Assembly: GCA_022410635.1 (NCBI GenBank)
Contig: JAJVDF010000018.1
Coordinates: 591,495 to 655,494 of the forward strand
Length of the DNA: 64,000 nt
Direction: 5' to 3'
Source: Tretioscincus oriximinensis
Taxonomy: Eukaryota > Chordata > Lepidosauria > Squamata > Gymnophthalmidae
The position numbers were made by a program, and so were the translations under genes. Under the pieces are notes generated by a model. That model was not told where the DNA came from. It did no database searches and worked only from the letters and a program-made list of their open reading frames with translations. Below are positions 21,491 to 33,462 of this stretch, piece by piece; positions within the stretch are counted from its first letter, which is position 1; every line of letters starts with the position of its first letter.

Positions 21491-22744
21491 TGATGATATT
21501 GTGGAGGTGCCATAAAGGACACAGATTAAGGCTTTTGCACTGTCTCAGTAATGCAATTTAGGGATCTGTTACAACACATCTAGAACACAGTAACTGATCC
21601 ATAATTTTTTACTGAAGCTTACACAATTGGGGTCTACATGTTCCAGCTCCTGTATGGCAAATTAAGCGTAGTGGATCTGCACTTGTATAAGTCTATCCTA
21701 CAGTACACTATCCTAAGCACGCTCAAAAGCCCTTATTCTAACTCTCCTTTGGCAAGGTAGAAAGGTCCTAAATTATTTATTCCAATTTATTACTTATATT
21801 ACATTGAGTCTAATATGAATGATAATATCTTTTCCCTAGCTACAATACTGCAGTACTCTACATTTTTGTAAAAATCTGAATGTAATTTTTTTTAATTTCC
21901 CAGATTTTCTGAGGTTTTCATAATGGATGTACCTCATACTTTTACAAACGGATCAGTCTATAATCTCAGTTTATGGTTTCTTACAACATTCTGAAATATT
22001 ATTAGATGAAGCAAAATCATGTCAAATGTTATACATAACATTTAATGAGAGTCAGCATCAACATGTTCCTTTGCCATGGTGAATGAAAAAAGCTTCCACC
22101 AGTCCCACATTTCTAAGCAAAAATCAAATACATCACTTCCATATAATATTTTTAAAAAATCTTTAGAAGATACCTTAAAAACAAGACTTTTCCTTTTTTT
22201 TAAAAGGTATTCTAAATTTATATCTTTTTGCTAAAACATAACAGTGCCTATATGAAAATGGAACAAATAAAAAAATAGTTGTGCAATTCAAACCCAGGAT
22301 CAGCTTGGCTATCATCTGGCTAATGTAAATCTCCTAATTGTTTGTGAGCTTTCAGCTTTCTTTACCTCCTGCTAATAATAGTGCTTACCTGTAATGTATG
22401 GGGAAATGCAGGGTTTAAAATGGAAGTAATTTGAGGATACAATCAGCTTCCATCAAGTTTCTTGAGCACTTAAATAAGACAGAACTATTGCCCAGAAACA
22501 TGTCAGTTAGAAAGTATACTAATTCCATCTGATTTTTTTTACTGATATTGGATCCTTCAGTTGCTGGGGACAGGTAGCACTTCCAAAGCTATTGATGTTA
22601 GAATTGCATGGAAAGTTTATTTATGGCAATGGAATTATTATGGAATAAATAAACAATATAGCCCCAAATAAATACCATAGATTTTATCCAGTCTCTATAA
22701 AAACAATAAAGAATAATTTGTAACAAATAATTACAGTATACAAA
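21491..22744. other. No identifiable feature
   Basis: AT-rich sequence, no recognised repeat or coding frame. Confidence 0.45.
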
Positions 22745-23300
22745 TTGCTTATTACTCTGTCAAATATTACTAAAGATACATGGTCATGGGAATGTGTTGA
22801 AATACAGAAGTATTGGACATTAATACAAAAAGTAATTGTTGTAATAATGAGATGTTTTCAAACCTGGACAGTAGAAAAATGGCTATTTTTGAATTTCCCC
22901 CAAGAGTATAATCAATATAATAATTATTTGTATAGTAATCTATGCTGCACAATTACTTAGAGTTTTAGGATGGAAAGACACAACTAGATGGACATTACAA
23001 ACATGGAGAAGATATGTTATCGAAATTATAAAATTCGAGATGAATGAAAATAGGAAATTTTATTCGGAACTATGTAAATAAAGAAAAATGAAACGCAGGT
23101 GGGAAAGAGTTATTATATATATGCAAGAAAGATGCCCCACACTTCAGCTGGAATAGACTATCAAAAGCACTTCCCCCCTTATGCATTTAAATAGTTGTAA
23201 TTTTTTAAACCCAGGGGATTAGGGGGAGGGATTATTTTATTTTGTTGTGTTGGTTTCTTTTGTGTATATATATCATTGTATATTTTTGTTTGAACGTCTT
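22745..23300 (+). pseudogene. L1-type LINE, ORF2 C-terminus and 3' end
   Basis: The translation contains 'SWECVEIQKYWTLIQKVI', the decayed L1 signature H-x-W-W-E-C-x-x-[IV]-x-x-[FY]-W near the ORF2 C-terminus. In another frame, 'VLGWKDTTRWTLQTWRRYV' and 'EIIKFEMNENRKFYSELCK' follow, matching lizard L1 ORF2 ends. After a stop come A-rich and G-rich stretches ('GGGGATTAGGGGGAGGGATT', about 23213-23232) typical of L1 3' untranslated regions. Frameshifts are present. L1 in lizards is autonomous; this is a short dead remnant. Confidence 0.7.
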
Positions 23301-23319
23301 TGTTAGCCTAGATAGCATT

Positions 23320-23545
23320 AAGATAGGATTGGACAAATTCATGGAGGCTAAGTGCATAAATGGCTACTGGAGTTGATGCCTAGGTACCATCTCTGCAGTT
23401 TTCATATAAATGCCTTTTTTACGGAGTCCAGATGCCCAGATGCTTGAGATGCCCAGATGCCAATGATATGCCATTTTGTGAGACGGGGCAAACTGAATGG
23501 GCTGTGGCCTCATTTGGTATAGCTCCTCTTGCATACTTATCTGTC
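23320..23545 (+). mobile_element. L3-type CR1 LINE 3'-end fragment, diverged
   Basis: Order of landmarks: 'AGGATTGGACAAATTCATGG', 'TAAATGGCTACTGGAGTTGA', 'TTTTGTGAGACGGGGCAAAC' and 'AATGGGCTGTGGCCTCATTT', then 'TATAGCTCCTCTTGC'. It matches the 3' regions at 37765 and 14095, with deletions and a short internal duplication of 'GATGCCCAGATGC' (about 23430-23460). The terminal repeats are lost. Confidence 0.65.
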
Positions 23546-25879
23546 AGGGTCAAAAAGTTAAGATGAAAATTAAAATGAAAAGACTTAAAGCTACTGGAGA
23601 ATTCCAACCTTTGGGGAATTTCCCTTCTCATGTTTTAATATTTGTGTTATGCTTGAGTAATATGTTGAGGAAAAGAAATGATTTCAGCACTGCAAATAAA
23701 TTTCACTTGTCAATTTTTTTCCCAATGAAATGCCTTTCTTTTTTCTTTTTTTAAATGTTCTATACTAGTAAATGGAAAGGACATTTTATTTGTAGTCTTA
23801 TGAAATCTATCATTTAAAATTAGGCAATAAATGTCAAGGATAAAACAAGTTGAGAAATGGTGATACAAACAGTCAGGAACAGCACTGGTTCTTGAAAGTG
23901 GTTATTATATATATAGTATATTACTCTATTTAAGAGTTTTGTTTAGTGTGAATTGTGGTAGTTTTGATTAAGACCACGAAGGTGCACCTGGCAGAAGACA
24001 GACAAGAGTAAAGCAGATAATAATTTATTCCTTGAAGAGTGACATAAATCTTATCTAAAGACTCTAGACTCAAACAAAATCATTTCATTTCCTTGCCATC
24101 ACTTGCAGCAATGGAAAGTTTTATCTAACTTAATAATCCGTGTGAACAAAATAGCCCTTAAGCTATACTTTTTCAGTCAGTATGCTCTGTCTCTGGTTTC
24201 CTTATTTACAGTCCTTTCATTTACATTCCTTTTGAATCTTGGGCTGCCTCTTCACTTGCTTTGCAAGACAAGCTTTCTCAGAATCATGAGAATGAGATCC
24301 TTTTATGACCACCCAACAGGATGCCTCCTCATCTCTGATTTAGAGCAACAATCTAGCACAAGATCAGACTTGGGCAGCACTTGTTGCATAGATCTTACCT
24401 ATAAGCCAGCACCAGGCTGTGGGTGGCAAAAGGTGAAGAAATATAGGGCAGGGAACAAACAGCAAGGAGAAGAATCAGGTGGCCAGCACAAAGGTTTTCT
24501 GCTTAGGCAACTGGTTTAATGCTGAGATACGGTCACCATTACTTTGTATCTTAAATGAGAGGAGAGCTTTGTACAGCAGGGGTTAAAGCTAGGGACTATC
24601 CTGGCCCTGTCAAAGGCAACCTTAACATAATCACAATCCATAGATGCTGAAATTTTGGAAAACTGCAAGTCTGGGGAAAAGAATTCCACATCTGAGATAT
24701 CCCAAAATAGTGTTTTTGCTTTCCTTAGCTTGTGTTTATACCATAGGAGTGCAGCAGGGAAACATGGCCACAAAGTCCCACTGAGTAAACATAGAATGGG
24801 TGTTTGCACAGTTCTAGGAATGTTCATCATCAAGAGCAAGTGTCATTAAAGTAAGAAATGAGACTTGCCCCACAGTTTCATCCTGCCATTTGGCAAAGAT
24901 AGGGGGAGGCAATGATGGGATCTAAAAAGATCTGCTATTTTCCTATTGCTATCTGGAGTTAGCTCAGTTTCCATTACTCCCTGGGATCTAATTAAGGTGC
25001 ATAATGAAGATGAATCCTACAGTAATACTTAAATGTTATATTTTTTATTCTAAATAGTCAGTTGATTGCATTGTAGATGTCAGACTAGAGAACAACAAAT
25101 TAGGTGAAAATCCAGTGAGCAGTCTCCATGTAAAACTACCAATTACTATAATCTCAGATCCTGACAATATGTTTTTTCAAAATAAATCAACTTTCCAAGG
25201 AATACTTCCTCTCTACACAGGACTTTCCAAATGCTACAATTATCCCCAACATAGCTTTGTTTACCTGCTTTTGAATATAAAAACTATAGAAGTGGTAGTG
25301 ACTACTATAGAGGTGCATGATTTCTGGGATTCCTACTCCTACCAGTCCCAGGCAGTGAAACTGCAGCAATTTGTGCAGGCAACTTCACTGTGAGAATGCT
25401 GATTTTGTTTCACTCTTGTCATACACATCAGATTGACTACATTCATTACTTGGTGATTGAAATTTAGTTTCAAAGATGACATTTAAGCTTTTGTAAAAAC
25501 CTTTGATGTTATTTGCACATGGTTTATCTTGGTTATTACCTACCTCTGGAAGTGTGGGTACTGATCTGTGCTCTTAGTAATAAAATTATATCTGTATTTG
25601 CTTAAATGTTTGTGTTAGCTATAAATGTCAAGGTCCCTTCAGAAAAGCTGGTTCTGACCTTTTCCTAAAGAATGCAAATATTAGTATTTGAACTAGTGTG
25701 TATATGTCCAGTCTACATGTTCACTGTAGACATTTACTCAAAAGTGACACTGAGTAGATTCATAAATCTGTTCATATGTCTTTAACAATAATCACATTGA
25801 AAGTCAAATTTGTATTGCGTTTGCAAAGCAAAAGCTGTGTGTGCTGCCCTTTGGTGAAAGGGACATTGTAAAAATACAT
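23546..25879. other. No identifiable gene
   Basis: About 2.3 kb. A 138-codon frame at 24103-24519 has no recognisable domain and opens with a non-ATG codon; I do not call it. No repeat family recognised. Confidence 0.4.
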
Positions 25880-25888
25880 ATTATTATT

Positions 25889-25921
<33 letters not shown>

Positions 25922-25922
25922 A
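25880..25922. repeat. (TTG)n microsatellite, preceded by (ATT)n
   Basis: Four ATT units run into about ten TTG units. It may be the tail of an old SINE, since the preceding 'GTGTGTGCTGCCCTTTGGTG' resembles a SINE or LINE 3' end, but I cannot identify it. Confidence 0.85.
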
Positions 25923-26456
25923 TACCTCACCAAGTTGTTAGGTAAACTGGCAGAATGTGGGTTTAAAGGTACTTCTAGAGATCATTGGTAAGCTGGGAAT
26001 GCCAGCTGTCTCATCATCTATGGTGTATGGATATTTTTTTAGCAAGAAACTGTGAGAATGTTGATGTCGAAATAACAGTTTACATTCCCACAAAATCCCT
26101 CTCCTCATAAATGGTATGTGTGTGAAGATTGATACGGACAGATTAACCAATAGCATTTGGGAGGAGGGATTACTGCACTTCCTCTTGACAACCAGCAAAC
26201 AAAATGGTTTTCAGGAGAGAGTGTCACGAGCAAGGGAAATCTTATTTGCTAAGAACTGTCAGAATGACAAAATCCAGAATAAACAAGTACTGAGTGAATA
26301 AAGCTCTTGTGCTTTAATGACAAGTAATGTATTAATTTTTCTTAGGAATTTTAATTCCCAATTATTTTATCTCTATCTAAATTTTATTAGCACTTTGAGA
26401 CTTCTCCCATACACAGTTTCCTATAAATACCTGACCCTGACATTAGTCCCTCAGCA
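25923..26456. other. No identifiable feature
   Basis: Two frames of 61 and 86 codons overlap on opposite strands with no recognisable domain. Confidence 0.45.
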
Positions 26457-26577
26457 TCTGAAGAAGTAGACGTGTCTACGAAAGCTTATGCCACCCACTT
26501 TTCTCAAGTTAGTCTCAAAGTGCTGCTAGCTCCTTTGCTGAACTTTCTACTAGACCAACACGGCTATTTCTCTGAAA
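26457..26577 (+). repeat. R1 copy, best preserved single unit
   Basis: It matches 491-607 almost base for base. CTGAAGAAG is at 26458-26466, a perfect 6-bp inverted repeat GTAGAC/GTCTAC at 26466-26479, and GAAAGC at 26480-26485. It ends 'CAACACGGCTATTTCTCTGA'. High identity over 26 kb separation suggests that this subfamily is relatively young. Confidence 0.8.
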
Positions 26578-27138
26578 TAAATTTTAGTAGAAATTGGAGC
26601 TAATATGCTCCTTTTTTCTCCTAAATTTTCCTTGGAGCAATATAATCCTTGTAGCACTCTATCAGGAACAATCTAGAACTGGAGAAACAACAAACCATTT
26701 TCCTTCTAAAGTATATGCAGTGTACTTCATATCAGTTCAGCGAGATCATCGAATGGCAAGAAGTTAGGCAAAAATTCATGTGTCACTTAGCAATGTTTAA
26801 GTGCTTGTTTTAGTCATCCTTGAACTAAAGTATGAGGAAGAAATCTATGGTAAAATAGCCATTATAAGGGAGGGGCGGGGGGAATCTGCATATCCCTAAG
26901 ATAGAAAATTATTTTCAAGAGGATCAATTATCATGAGAGAATGGGTGCTTGTAATATGAGATATTCAACCCAGCATAAATTCCGACAGTGCTATTATACC
27001 TATCTATTGCTGATTGAGATATTTTGTATTATGGTCCATTTCTGGACCAGTATATAATATGATTCTTGACATTGGTGAAGTGCAATATATTATTTTATCT
27101 TTTAACTTGTTCAGAAGGAAAGCTGAAACAGCACAAAT
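26578..27138. other. No identifiable feature
   Basis: AT-rich sequence; overlapping 70- and 77-codon frames on opposite strands (27004-27237) are not supported as genes. Confidence 0.45.
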
Positions 27139-27163
27139 TATGGCTCTTCTTATGTTCTTATGT
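27139..27163 (+). mobile_element. L3 3' tip
   Basis: The string 'ATGGCTCTTCTTATGTTCTT' followed by 'ATGTA' equals the final bases of the L3 LINE (compare 13153-13190 and 34046-34068). Such extreme 5' truncation is common in this clade, but with only 25 bp chance or a deletion relic is possible. Confidence 0.5.
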
Positions 27164-27527
27164 ATAGCTCCTGTGAGTAGCTTCATTGCTACTTCTAGCT
27201 TATTTTTTAAAGAACATTTTGGCTGAGATAGACACATTTGAGTCGGTTAAAACAGCTCATGCTTGACTTTTTTGCTTTTCACTTTTCACTTTCAAATATA
27301 AAATATTAACACCCCATAGCACTCACACTGGTATGTGTGTGTCAGGGGACAATTGTTTCAAAAGCAGGTGGAAAAATGGAAGTTAATTCTCTTATTTGTG
27401 GACAATACATGATTCAACATTGTTGTAGTTGTTCTTTGTCACTAATGGTTACTATGTTTATTACATGGTGTATTCTTTTTTCCTTCAAAAAGGAAAGAAT
27501 TTTTATTGCATACTGTCATTCATTTAA

Positions 27528-27619
27528 GTTGAACACACACACACAGACAGATACATAGATTTATTTATTTATTTATTTATTTATACTTATACCCCGCCCT
27601 ATACCCGAAGGTCTCAGAT

Positions 27620-27664
<45 letters not shown>
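27528..27664 (-). repeat. Compound microsatellite on an L2 or SINE tail
   Basis: In order: (CA)n at about 27530-27545, (ATTT)n at 27559-27584, then 'ATACCCGAAGGTCTCAG' (27601-27617), which is the reverse complement of the L2 3' terminus. About 20 GA units follow at 27622-27664. The minus-strand element is cut off at the GA array; no body is visible beyond it. Confidence 0.8.
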
Positions 27665-27668
<4 letters not shown>

Positions 27669-28639
27669 TAGGTGACATTAAGAACTTCATGTGATGACTT
27701 CTTCAAACAAGACTGAGCAATGTTTAGTAGAGAAGCAGGCACTGAAATGGCTTGTTTTTTTAGTCAGCTGGTCATCTAATTAGCTGAGTGACCTTGAATC
27801 AGCCCTGGATGTGGGATGATTCAGTGAGTGAACTATTCTCTTGAAGTCTTTTATTCCCTATTGAAGTGTGGCTATTTTCCCTCCAAGGAGAACAGTACTT
27901 ACACAGTTTGAAAGCTTTCCATTAGTATGCCAGCACTGAAGATTAATATAATTAAAAATCCACCTAGGTCACTGCTGTAAGCACTCACGAAAAAAATCTG
28001 CATCTTGTTTCAGTTTGGAACTTGAAAGTTCATTATTCCTTATGGGAATGTGACAAGACATCATTTAGTGGTTCATTAGCAAGATAAATACAATATACTT
28101 TTTGCATATTTCAGTACATTTTTAAAATGTGCGATGTTACAGGCTCCATGTAAGCTCCCAGTTTAAATGAATGCTGGTCGTAGTTATGGGAGTGTTTTCA
28201 TTAGATTTCCTTCTTTTATTCTCTTTTTTTATCACTCATTCAGATCAACTCTAATATATTCTTTGGTTATCAGAGTTTAGCTCAGTTTTAACATTGCTTC
28301 CTTGCCCATTCTCCAGTATAGCAATGTAAAAATCAAGTAAACAAGCTGCAAATTCTAGATCTTCTTTCTTTCCTTATTGCAGTTTTATTCATTCTGTTCT
28401 AATGGTTCTTTTAAAAGGTTTCTCTAATGTATGTGTTTTTGTTACACATCCTGAGACCAATGAATTACCTAATAACTATGTCATTAATACATCTTTGCTT
28501 TGGCTGCATCATTTGGCTGAGAGCAATATAAGTCCTGTAGTTAGCTGTTTCAGTTTCTTCTCATCATCCTTGCCAAACAGCAGAATGAAATTGTGGGGCA
28601 AACGACCCAAAAGAACTCAAAGTGGCTTGCAACATTTCT
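27665..28639. other. No identifiable feature
   Basis: AT-rich sequence; the 88-codon frame at 28402-28668 shows no domain. Confidence 0.45.
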
Positions 28640-28772
28640 GTCTTCGCTTCACAGCAGACATCTTGTGAAGTAGATGTGGCTGAAAGAGTTTTGAATTTCC
28701 TGGAGGAATGTGTAATTGAACTGGGACACTGCCAGCTAAAAGTCTAACACTCTCACCTAAAGTCCAGTCTGG
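28640..28772 (-). mobile_element. SINE A fragment, internally deleted
   Basis: 'CAGCAGACATCTTGTGAAGT' (28653-28672), 'GGAGGAATGTGTAATTGAAC' (28702-28721) and 'AACACTCTCACCTAAAGTCC' align with the SINE copies at 49545-49793 and 34069-34227. The block around 'GGCCCAAGGTCACCCAGCTG' is missing. No L2 tail is discernible. Confidence 0.7.
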
Positions 28773-29097
28773 TTCATAACTGGCAAAAGAGAAACAAACA
28801 CGACAGGATCTATTTAGGGCAGCTGAGAAATGTTGAGTAACAAGGCAGCAGCACAGTTCACCTGTTCTGAGGCAGAGGGCTATAAATAGGTTTGCCGGTT
28901 AAGAGCCAGATATTGCTGACAATGAATCCTTGTCAGGGTTAGGGTTAGAGTGTATTCTGCCTTCTTTCTGTTCCAGTTATCCCAGATGGAGTATCTTTCT
29001 GTTCTAGCTTTTGAAACCTGCAGGTTAACTCTGCAGTAAAGACATTTTTTCCAGTTCATTTTGTATTCACCTTGTGCTCAGAGATCGAACAGATAAC

Positions 29098-29889
29098 CTA
29101 AAGCATACAGAACACAGTAAAAAAGGAATTTTGCCCCCCTTCTATTCTTAGGCGTCTTAAAAAATGACTTAAGAGGGGACAGGGTGCATCTACTTCAAAG
29201 TGGAATTTGGTGGTTCTGAAGTAGCTCATTCTCTTACTGCAGTAACTGTAAGATGAATTGAGATCATCAGTCTCTTGGCTTAGACAGTAAACATAAATGC
29301 CAAGATGAGCAATACGATCACTTTTGCCTTCTTCCCACAGTGGATGTATCTGCCAACATGACTCAGTAGTGAAACCACTGTACACAAGCTTGGTGACAGC
29401 AACTGATACTGAGATCAAATAAAGAAACCAGGCTGAAAATAGTAGCAACTTATACAAAGTAAGAGGCTTGGGTAATCGTATCCAAAATAGCTGCATTTCT
29501 AAACCAAGTGAGGAGGCAATCAAGAAAAAGAAGGTAAAGTAATCTCCAAGTCTGAAAACCTTTTCTTCTTACCACAAGTGAATTAATCTCCAAAACCAAA
29601 ATAATTGAATATGCCCAGAGATGTTGGCCTTGTAGGCATATAGAAAGAGCTGTCAAGAATCTGCTAAGAGATCCTTTTTGCATAGTCTTTTTCCTAGAAG
29701 AGAGCTATTCGTTAAATCTATACTATTCCAAGAGAAGTCAGCAAATAAGTCATAAATGAATTCTGCCACTTTAAATAGCAACGTGAAACTTTCTTCTACA
29801 TGCAAACACTGAAGGTTTTCTGTTGGGACTATATTGAAACCAAAAAGAGTTTCCCTACAGCCTTGAAGTTCTCTGCTGAACATCAAGAG
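29098..29889 (-). pseudogene. Unidentified degenerate coding-like region, hydrophobic
   Basis: On the minus strand one reading frame runs for about 264 codons from 29889 to 29098 with only two internal stops (TGA at 29653-29655 and a TAA near 29555). In AT-rich non-coding DNA a dozen or more stops would be expected over this length. The translation has hydrophobic stretches, for example around 'LYKLLLFSAWFLYLISVSVA' (about 29412-29471), suggesting membrane segments, and 'EESFTLLFKVAEFIYDLFAD' upstream. I do not recognise the protein. It could be a processed pseudogene, an old retroelement frame, or a chance result. No poly-A tail or target duplication was seen. Confidence 0.35.
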
Positions 29890-31759
29890 CTAGCAGCACT
29901 TTAATGACATGACCAGACATTGCAGATAGTATGAGGGTGACTTTTAATCTACAGAAATGGCAACTGCCATTTTTCTGGGAAAATACCCAATGCATTTTGG
30001 ATCAGGATTTTAGAGGAGGTAAATCCTGGGGAAGATCAAATAGAGCTGCTCTGAGAACTTGCAAGAGTTCTTGAAAGTTTATTTTTAAAATTCAGTGGAA
30101 TCTGAATTTCTGTCACATTTTAGCAGTTGTTAGGCATTTTTAGTAGCATGCCAGTATATTGCTGGCAAAGTGCAGGAAATGTGTTCAGAGAATCACAATT
30201 AATATATAAAAACCCATCACATTTTAGGTTAAAGGTCCCTCATAATGTGAGTGGACTGTGACCATATTAATAGAAAACACGAATTCTGCCTGTATACAGT
30301 GTGATCATTGGACTAAAGCAATATCCATTTAACCACTGGCATTTAACTAATTGCTGAAATTAATTTATTCTAATTAAAAGCTTTTCTTAATGCTTTTTGG
30401 ATATGCAGATGGTCAAGTGCAATTATTGAGAAACAAGTGTAATAATTTGACTTAGAGTACTAATAAATCTAAACCCACTTATTGGCGAATATGAACTTAA
30501 AGATATCCATGATNCCCATGAACAAATTAGAAGCATCTGACCTGGAATACCAAAGGAATCTATGCTGCTCTATTTTTTAAGAATATATATTTTTATCTCA
30601 TCTTATGCTTGGACATCTTGGGAGGATGGGGTACAACAATATGCTCTATCCCATCGTGAGCATACATTGCTGATCGCTCGATATTTAAATACACACGATG
30701 AGAATTCCTGATGGGAGGTTACTTGGGGCGGCAATCTTGGGGCTCTTGTTCAGAAAATCCTCCCTTATATTAATCTTAATTGTGAAGGGGTTGGTACAGT
30801 TAAAACCCCTTCACTGCTCAGTCTTAGGACATTGGCTAAAGTTCTGTTTTGTTATGACAATTTATCAAGCAGAGTTATAGTGTTCTGCTTCTACTGAGTC
30901 ATCCATATTGTAGACCATTTACCCATCCTTTCTCCACTATAGGACCAGTCCTTTGCACCTAAGGGCAAGGTGAGAGTCTGTGGATGGGGAACAGGCTTCT
31001 CCTATTTGTAATGGATCTTTACCTTTTTTCATCCCTCAGACATCCCTCCAATACACACATAAAATGCTCAGCAGTTCCTCTGAGGTGTAATTGATGCCTA
31101 GGGCCCTGTGTGTTGTTGTTAATAGGTTTTAATCAACTGGTGTTAATAAATGGTGGAAGGATTGATTTGGTTGCCTAAATCCCGTTTCAGATTTTCTTGC
31201 ATGATACATCTATTTCTGAAATTATATTTTGTTGTTCTCATTTACCTGAATATATCTAACAATCGGCCTGGGGCACCCAGGTGCGTAACAATAATTTAAG
31301 GCTCAAGATTCAAGTATATGACATGCACTTGTCAAAATACTGCAGATTTTATTTCAAGTTCACAAACCTTGTGCTAGCAGCAGAGCTTTTGGGAAGCTTG
31401 TCTATACAGGTAGATTCATACACACATACAAACGGTTTAATTTCTGAAATGTACTCCATACGGCTAAGGATTTATTCATGCTATAACAGTGACCTAAATG
31501 ATTTCGATATTGACAGAAGCTTCTTAATAGCCATGGTAGATACTGGCTCTGAAAATGACTTCAGCTCATAGAAGAGCCTTGTTTTATTCCTGCAATAGTT
31601 TCTGTTCATTGCAGAAAAGGTTCAGTGAAAAAAAAATCTATAGAGTCATTTGGTTATATGGAGTAATTTCTGTCCAGGTACTGTTGATTTCATTTACTTG
31701 GAACCTCTCAAAATGGATCACAAAACATGGCTTGGATTTATACTTACCTGTTTAGAGTA
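29890..31759. other. No identifiable gene
   Basis: About 1.9 kb. A 96-codon frame at 31281-31571 begins with a non-ATG codon and lacks any recognisable domain. No known repeat recognised. Confidence 0.4.
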
Positions 31760-32055
31760 GCCCCTGAAGATTAGTCCCACTTGGACTGGTCCACTTGCTA
31801 GCTGTTCTGTTTATATTTTGGGAGAGGGAGTGGTCTATTGAGCATCCCTGAAGTGAGTAGCCAACCTACTGTAAGGGACTCTTCCACTTCTAGCCTCATC
31901 TCTTGCAGAAATTGCTATCATCAGCATGTGCTGAGTCTTACAGCAAGAATTTACTCAGAAACTGCTTAATGTTATTCCACTCTGTAGGCCACTATAAGCA
32001 GTAACAGCAACAGCAGCAGCAACAACAGAGATTGTGATGCTAATCTAACATATTA
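31760..32055 (+). repeat. Unclassified repeat C, copy 2
   Basis: See 12545-12835. This copy ends with 'GTAACAGCAACAGCAGCAGC', a small CAG/CAA expansion absent from the first copy. No coding capacity. Confidence 0.6.
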
Positions 32056-32078
32056 GCTGAGGAAAGAGGAAAGTAAAA

Positions 32079-32096
32079 TAAATAAATAAATAAAGC
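32079..32096. repeat. (AAAT)n short array
   Basis: Four AAAT units. It may be the tail of an unrecognised LINE or SINE. Confidence 0.6.
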
Positions 32097-32234
32097 AAAG
32101 TAAATTACAGTCCTAAATCTGGCCTTGTGTCCTGCTATTTGTATTCCCCGGTTTTGTAGTGCAAAGATAAAGGTACTGTAAGTTTAAAATAGGTTTACGG
32201 ACACTTTGAGAATGATGGGGGAATGTTCCCCATC

Positions 32235-33207
32235 AAAGGCTTCTAAAAAAGCTCCACACTCATGGTATAAGAGGACAGACTTTGTCCTGGATTGGAAACT
32301 GGCTAAAAGATAGAAAACAGAGGGTAGTAATAAATGGACATTTCTCTGAGTGGAAAGAGATAAGAAGGGGTCTGTACTGGGACCCTTGCTTTTCAATATG
32401 CTTATAAATGATCTGGATGCCGAGGTAAATAGTGAGGTAGCCAAGCACTCCAGAGTGATCTATCGAAATTGGGTGANTGGGCATCAAAGTGGCAAATGCA
32501 GTTCAATTTAAGCAGGTTCAAGGTCATGCACATTGGGGCAAAGAACCCCAACTACTCCTACCACCTGATGGGAACCAAGCTTTCTGTGACCGAGCAAGAA
32601 AAGGATCTTGGAGTGTTGGTGGACAATTCAATGAAAATGCCAACTCAGTGTGCAGCAGCTGAAACAGCAAAAAAGGCAAATTCCATGTTGGGGATAATTA
32701 GGAAAGGAATTGAAAACAAGNAAAGGCTTCTAAAAAAGCTCCACACTCATGGTATAAGAGGACAGACTTTGTCCTGGATTGGAAACTGGCTAAAAGATAG
32801 AAAACAGAGGGTAGTAATAAATGGACATTTCTCTGAGTGGAAAGAGATAAGAAGGGGTCTGTACTGGGACCCTTGCTTTTCAATATGCTTATAAATGATC
32901 TGGATGCCGAGGTAAATAGTGAGGTAGCCAAGCACTCCAGAGTGATCTATCGAAATTGGGTGANTGGGCATCAAAGTGGCAAATGCAGTTCAATTTAAGC
33001 AGGTTCAAGGTCATGCACATTGGGGCAAAGAACCCCAACTACTCCTACCACCTGATGGGAACCAAGCTTTCTGTGACCGAGCAAGAAAAGGATCTTGGAG
33101 TGTTGGTGGACAATTCAATGAAAATGCCAACTCAGTGTGCAGCAGCTGAAACAGCAAAAAAGGCAAATTCCATGTTGGGGATAATTAGGAAAGGAATTGA
33201 AAACAAG
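32235..33207. repeat. Exact 487-bp tandem duplication with shared N (probable assembly artefact)
   Basis: 32235-32720 and 32722-33207 appear identical base for base in my reading. A single N sits at the junction (32721). The ambiguous base N at 32477 recurs at 32964, exactly 487 bp later. A biological duplication would not copy an ambiguity code, so two contig ends derived from the same sequence were probably joined without merging. The region is within the L3 copy. Confidence 0.85.
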
Positions 33208-33462
33208 CCAGCAAATGTTGTTTTGTCTCTTTATAAATCTGTGGTGAGGCCACATTTGGAATACTGTGTTCAATTCTGGTCACCACATCTCAAGAGGGAT
33301 ATTTTGGAACATGAGAAGATGCAGAAAAGGGCAACAAAAATGATCAAGGGTCTGGAGCACCTCCCTTATGAAGTCAGGCTGCAACGTCTGGGCCTCTTCA
33401 GCCTTGAAAGGCGACGTTTGAGAGGTGATCTGATTGAAGTGTACAAAATCATGCATGGGATG

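Noticed and set aside
23430..23460. Short GATGCCCAGATGC repeat as a regulatory array
   Set aside because: Lies in an L3 3' fragment and is best explained as a local duplication in decayed sequence.
24103..24519. 138-codon plus-strand frame
   Set aside because: Begins with a non-ATG codon, has no recognisable domain, and no splice or promoter context supports it.
29098..29889. Peroxisomal membrane protein (PEX11-like) pseudogene
   Set aside because: A few short stretches vaguely recalled that family, but the order and spacing of the blocks did not fit, so no name was assigned.
31281..31571. 96-codon plus-strand frame
   Set aside because: Non-ATG start and no domain; length is compatible with chance.
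32260..32974. Two identical minus-strand frames as paired genes
   Set aside because: They are antisense shadows of the L3 copy, doubled by the probable assembly artefact.
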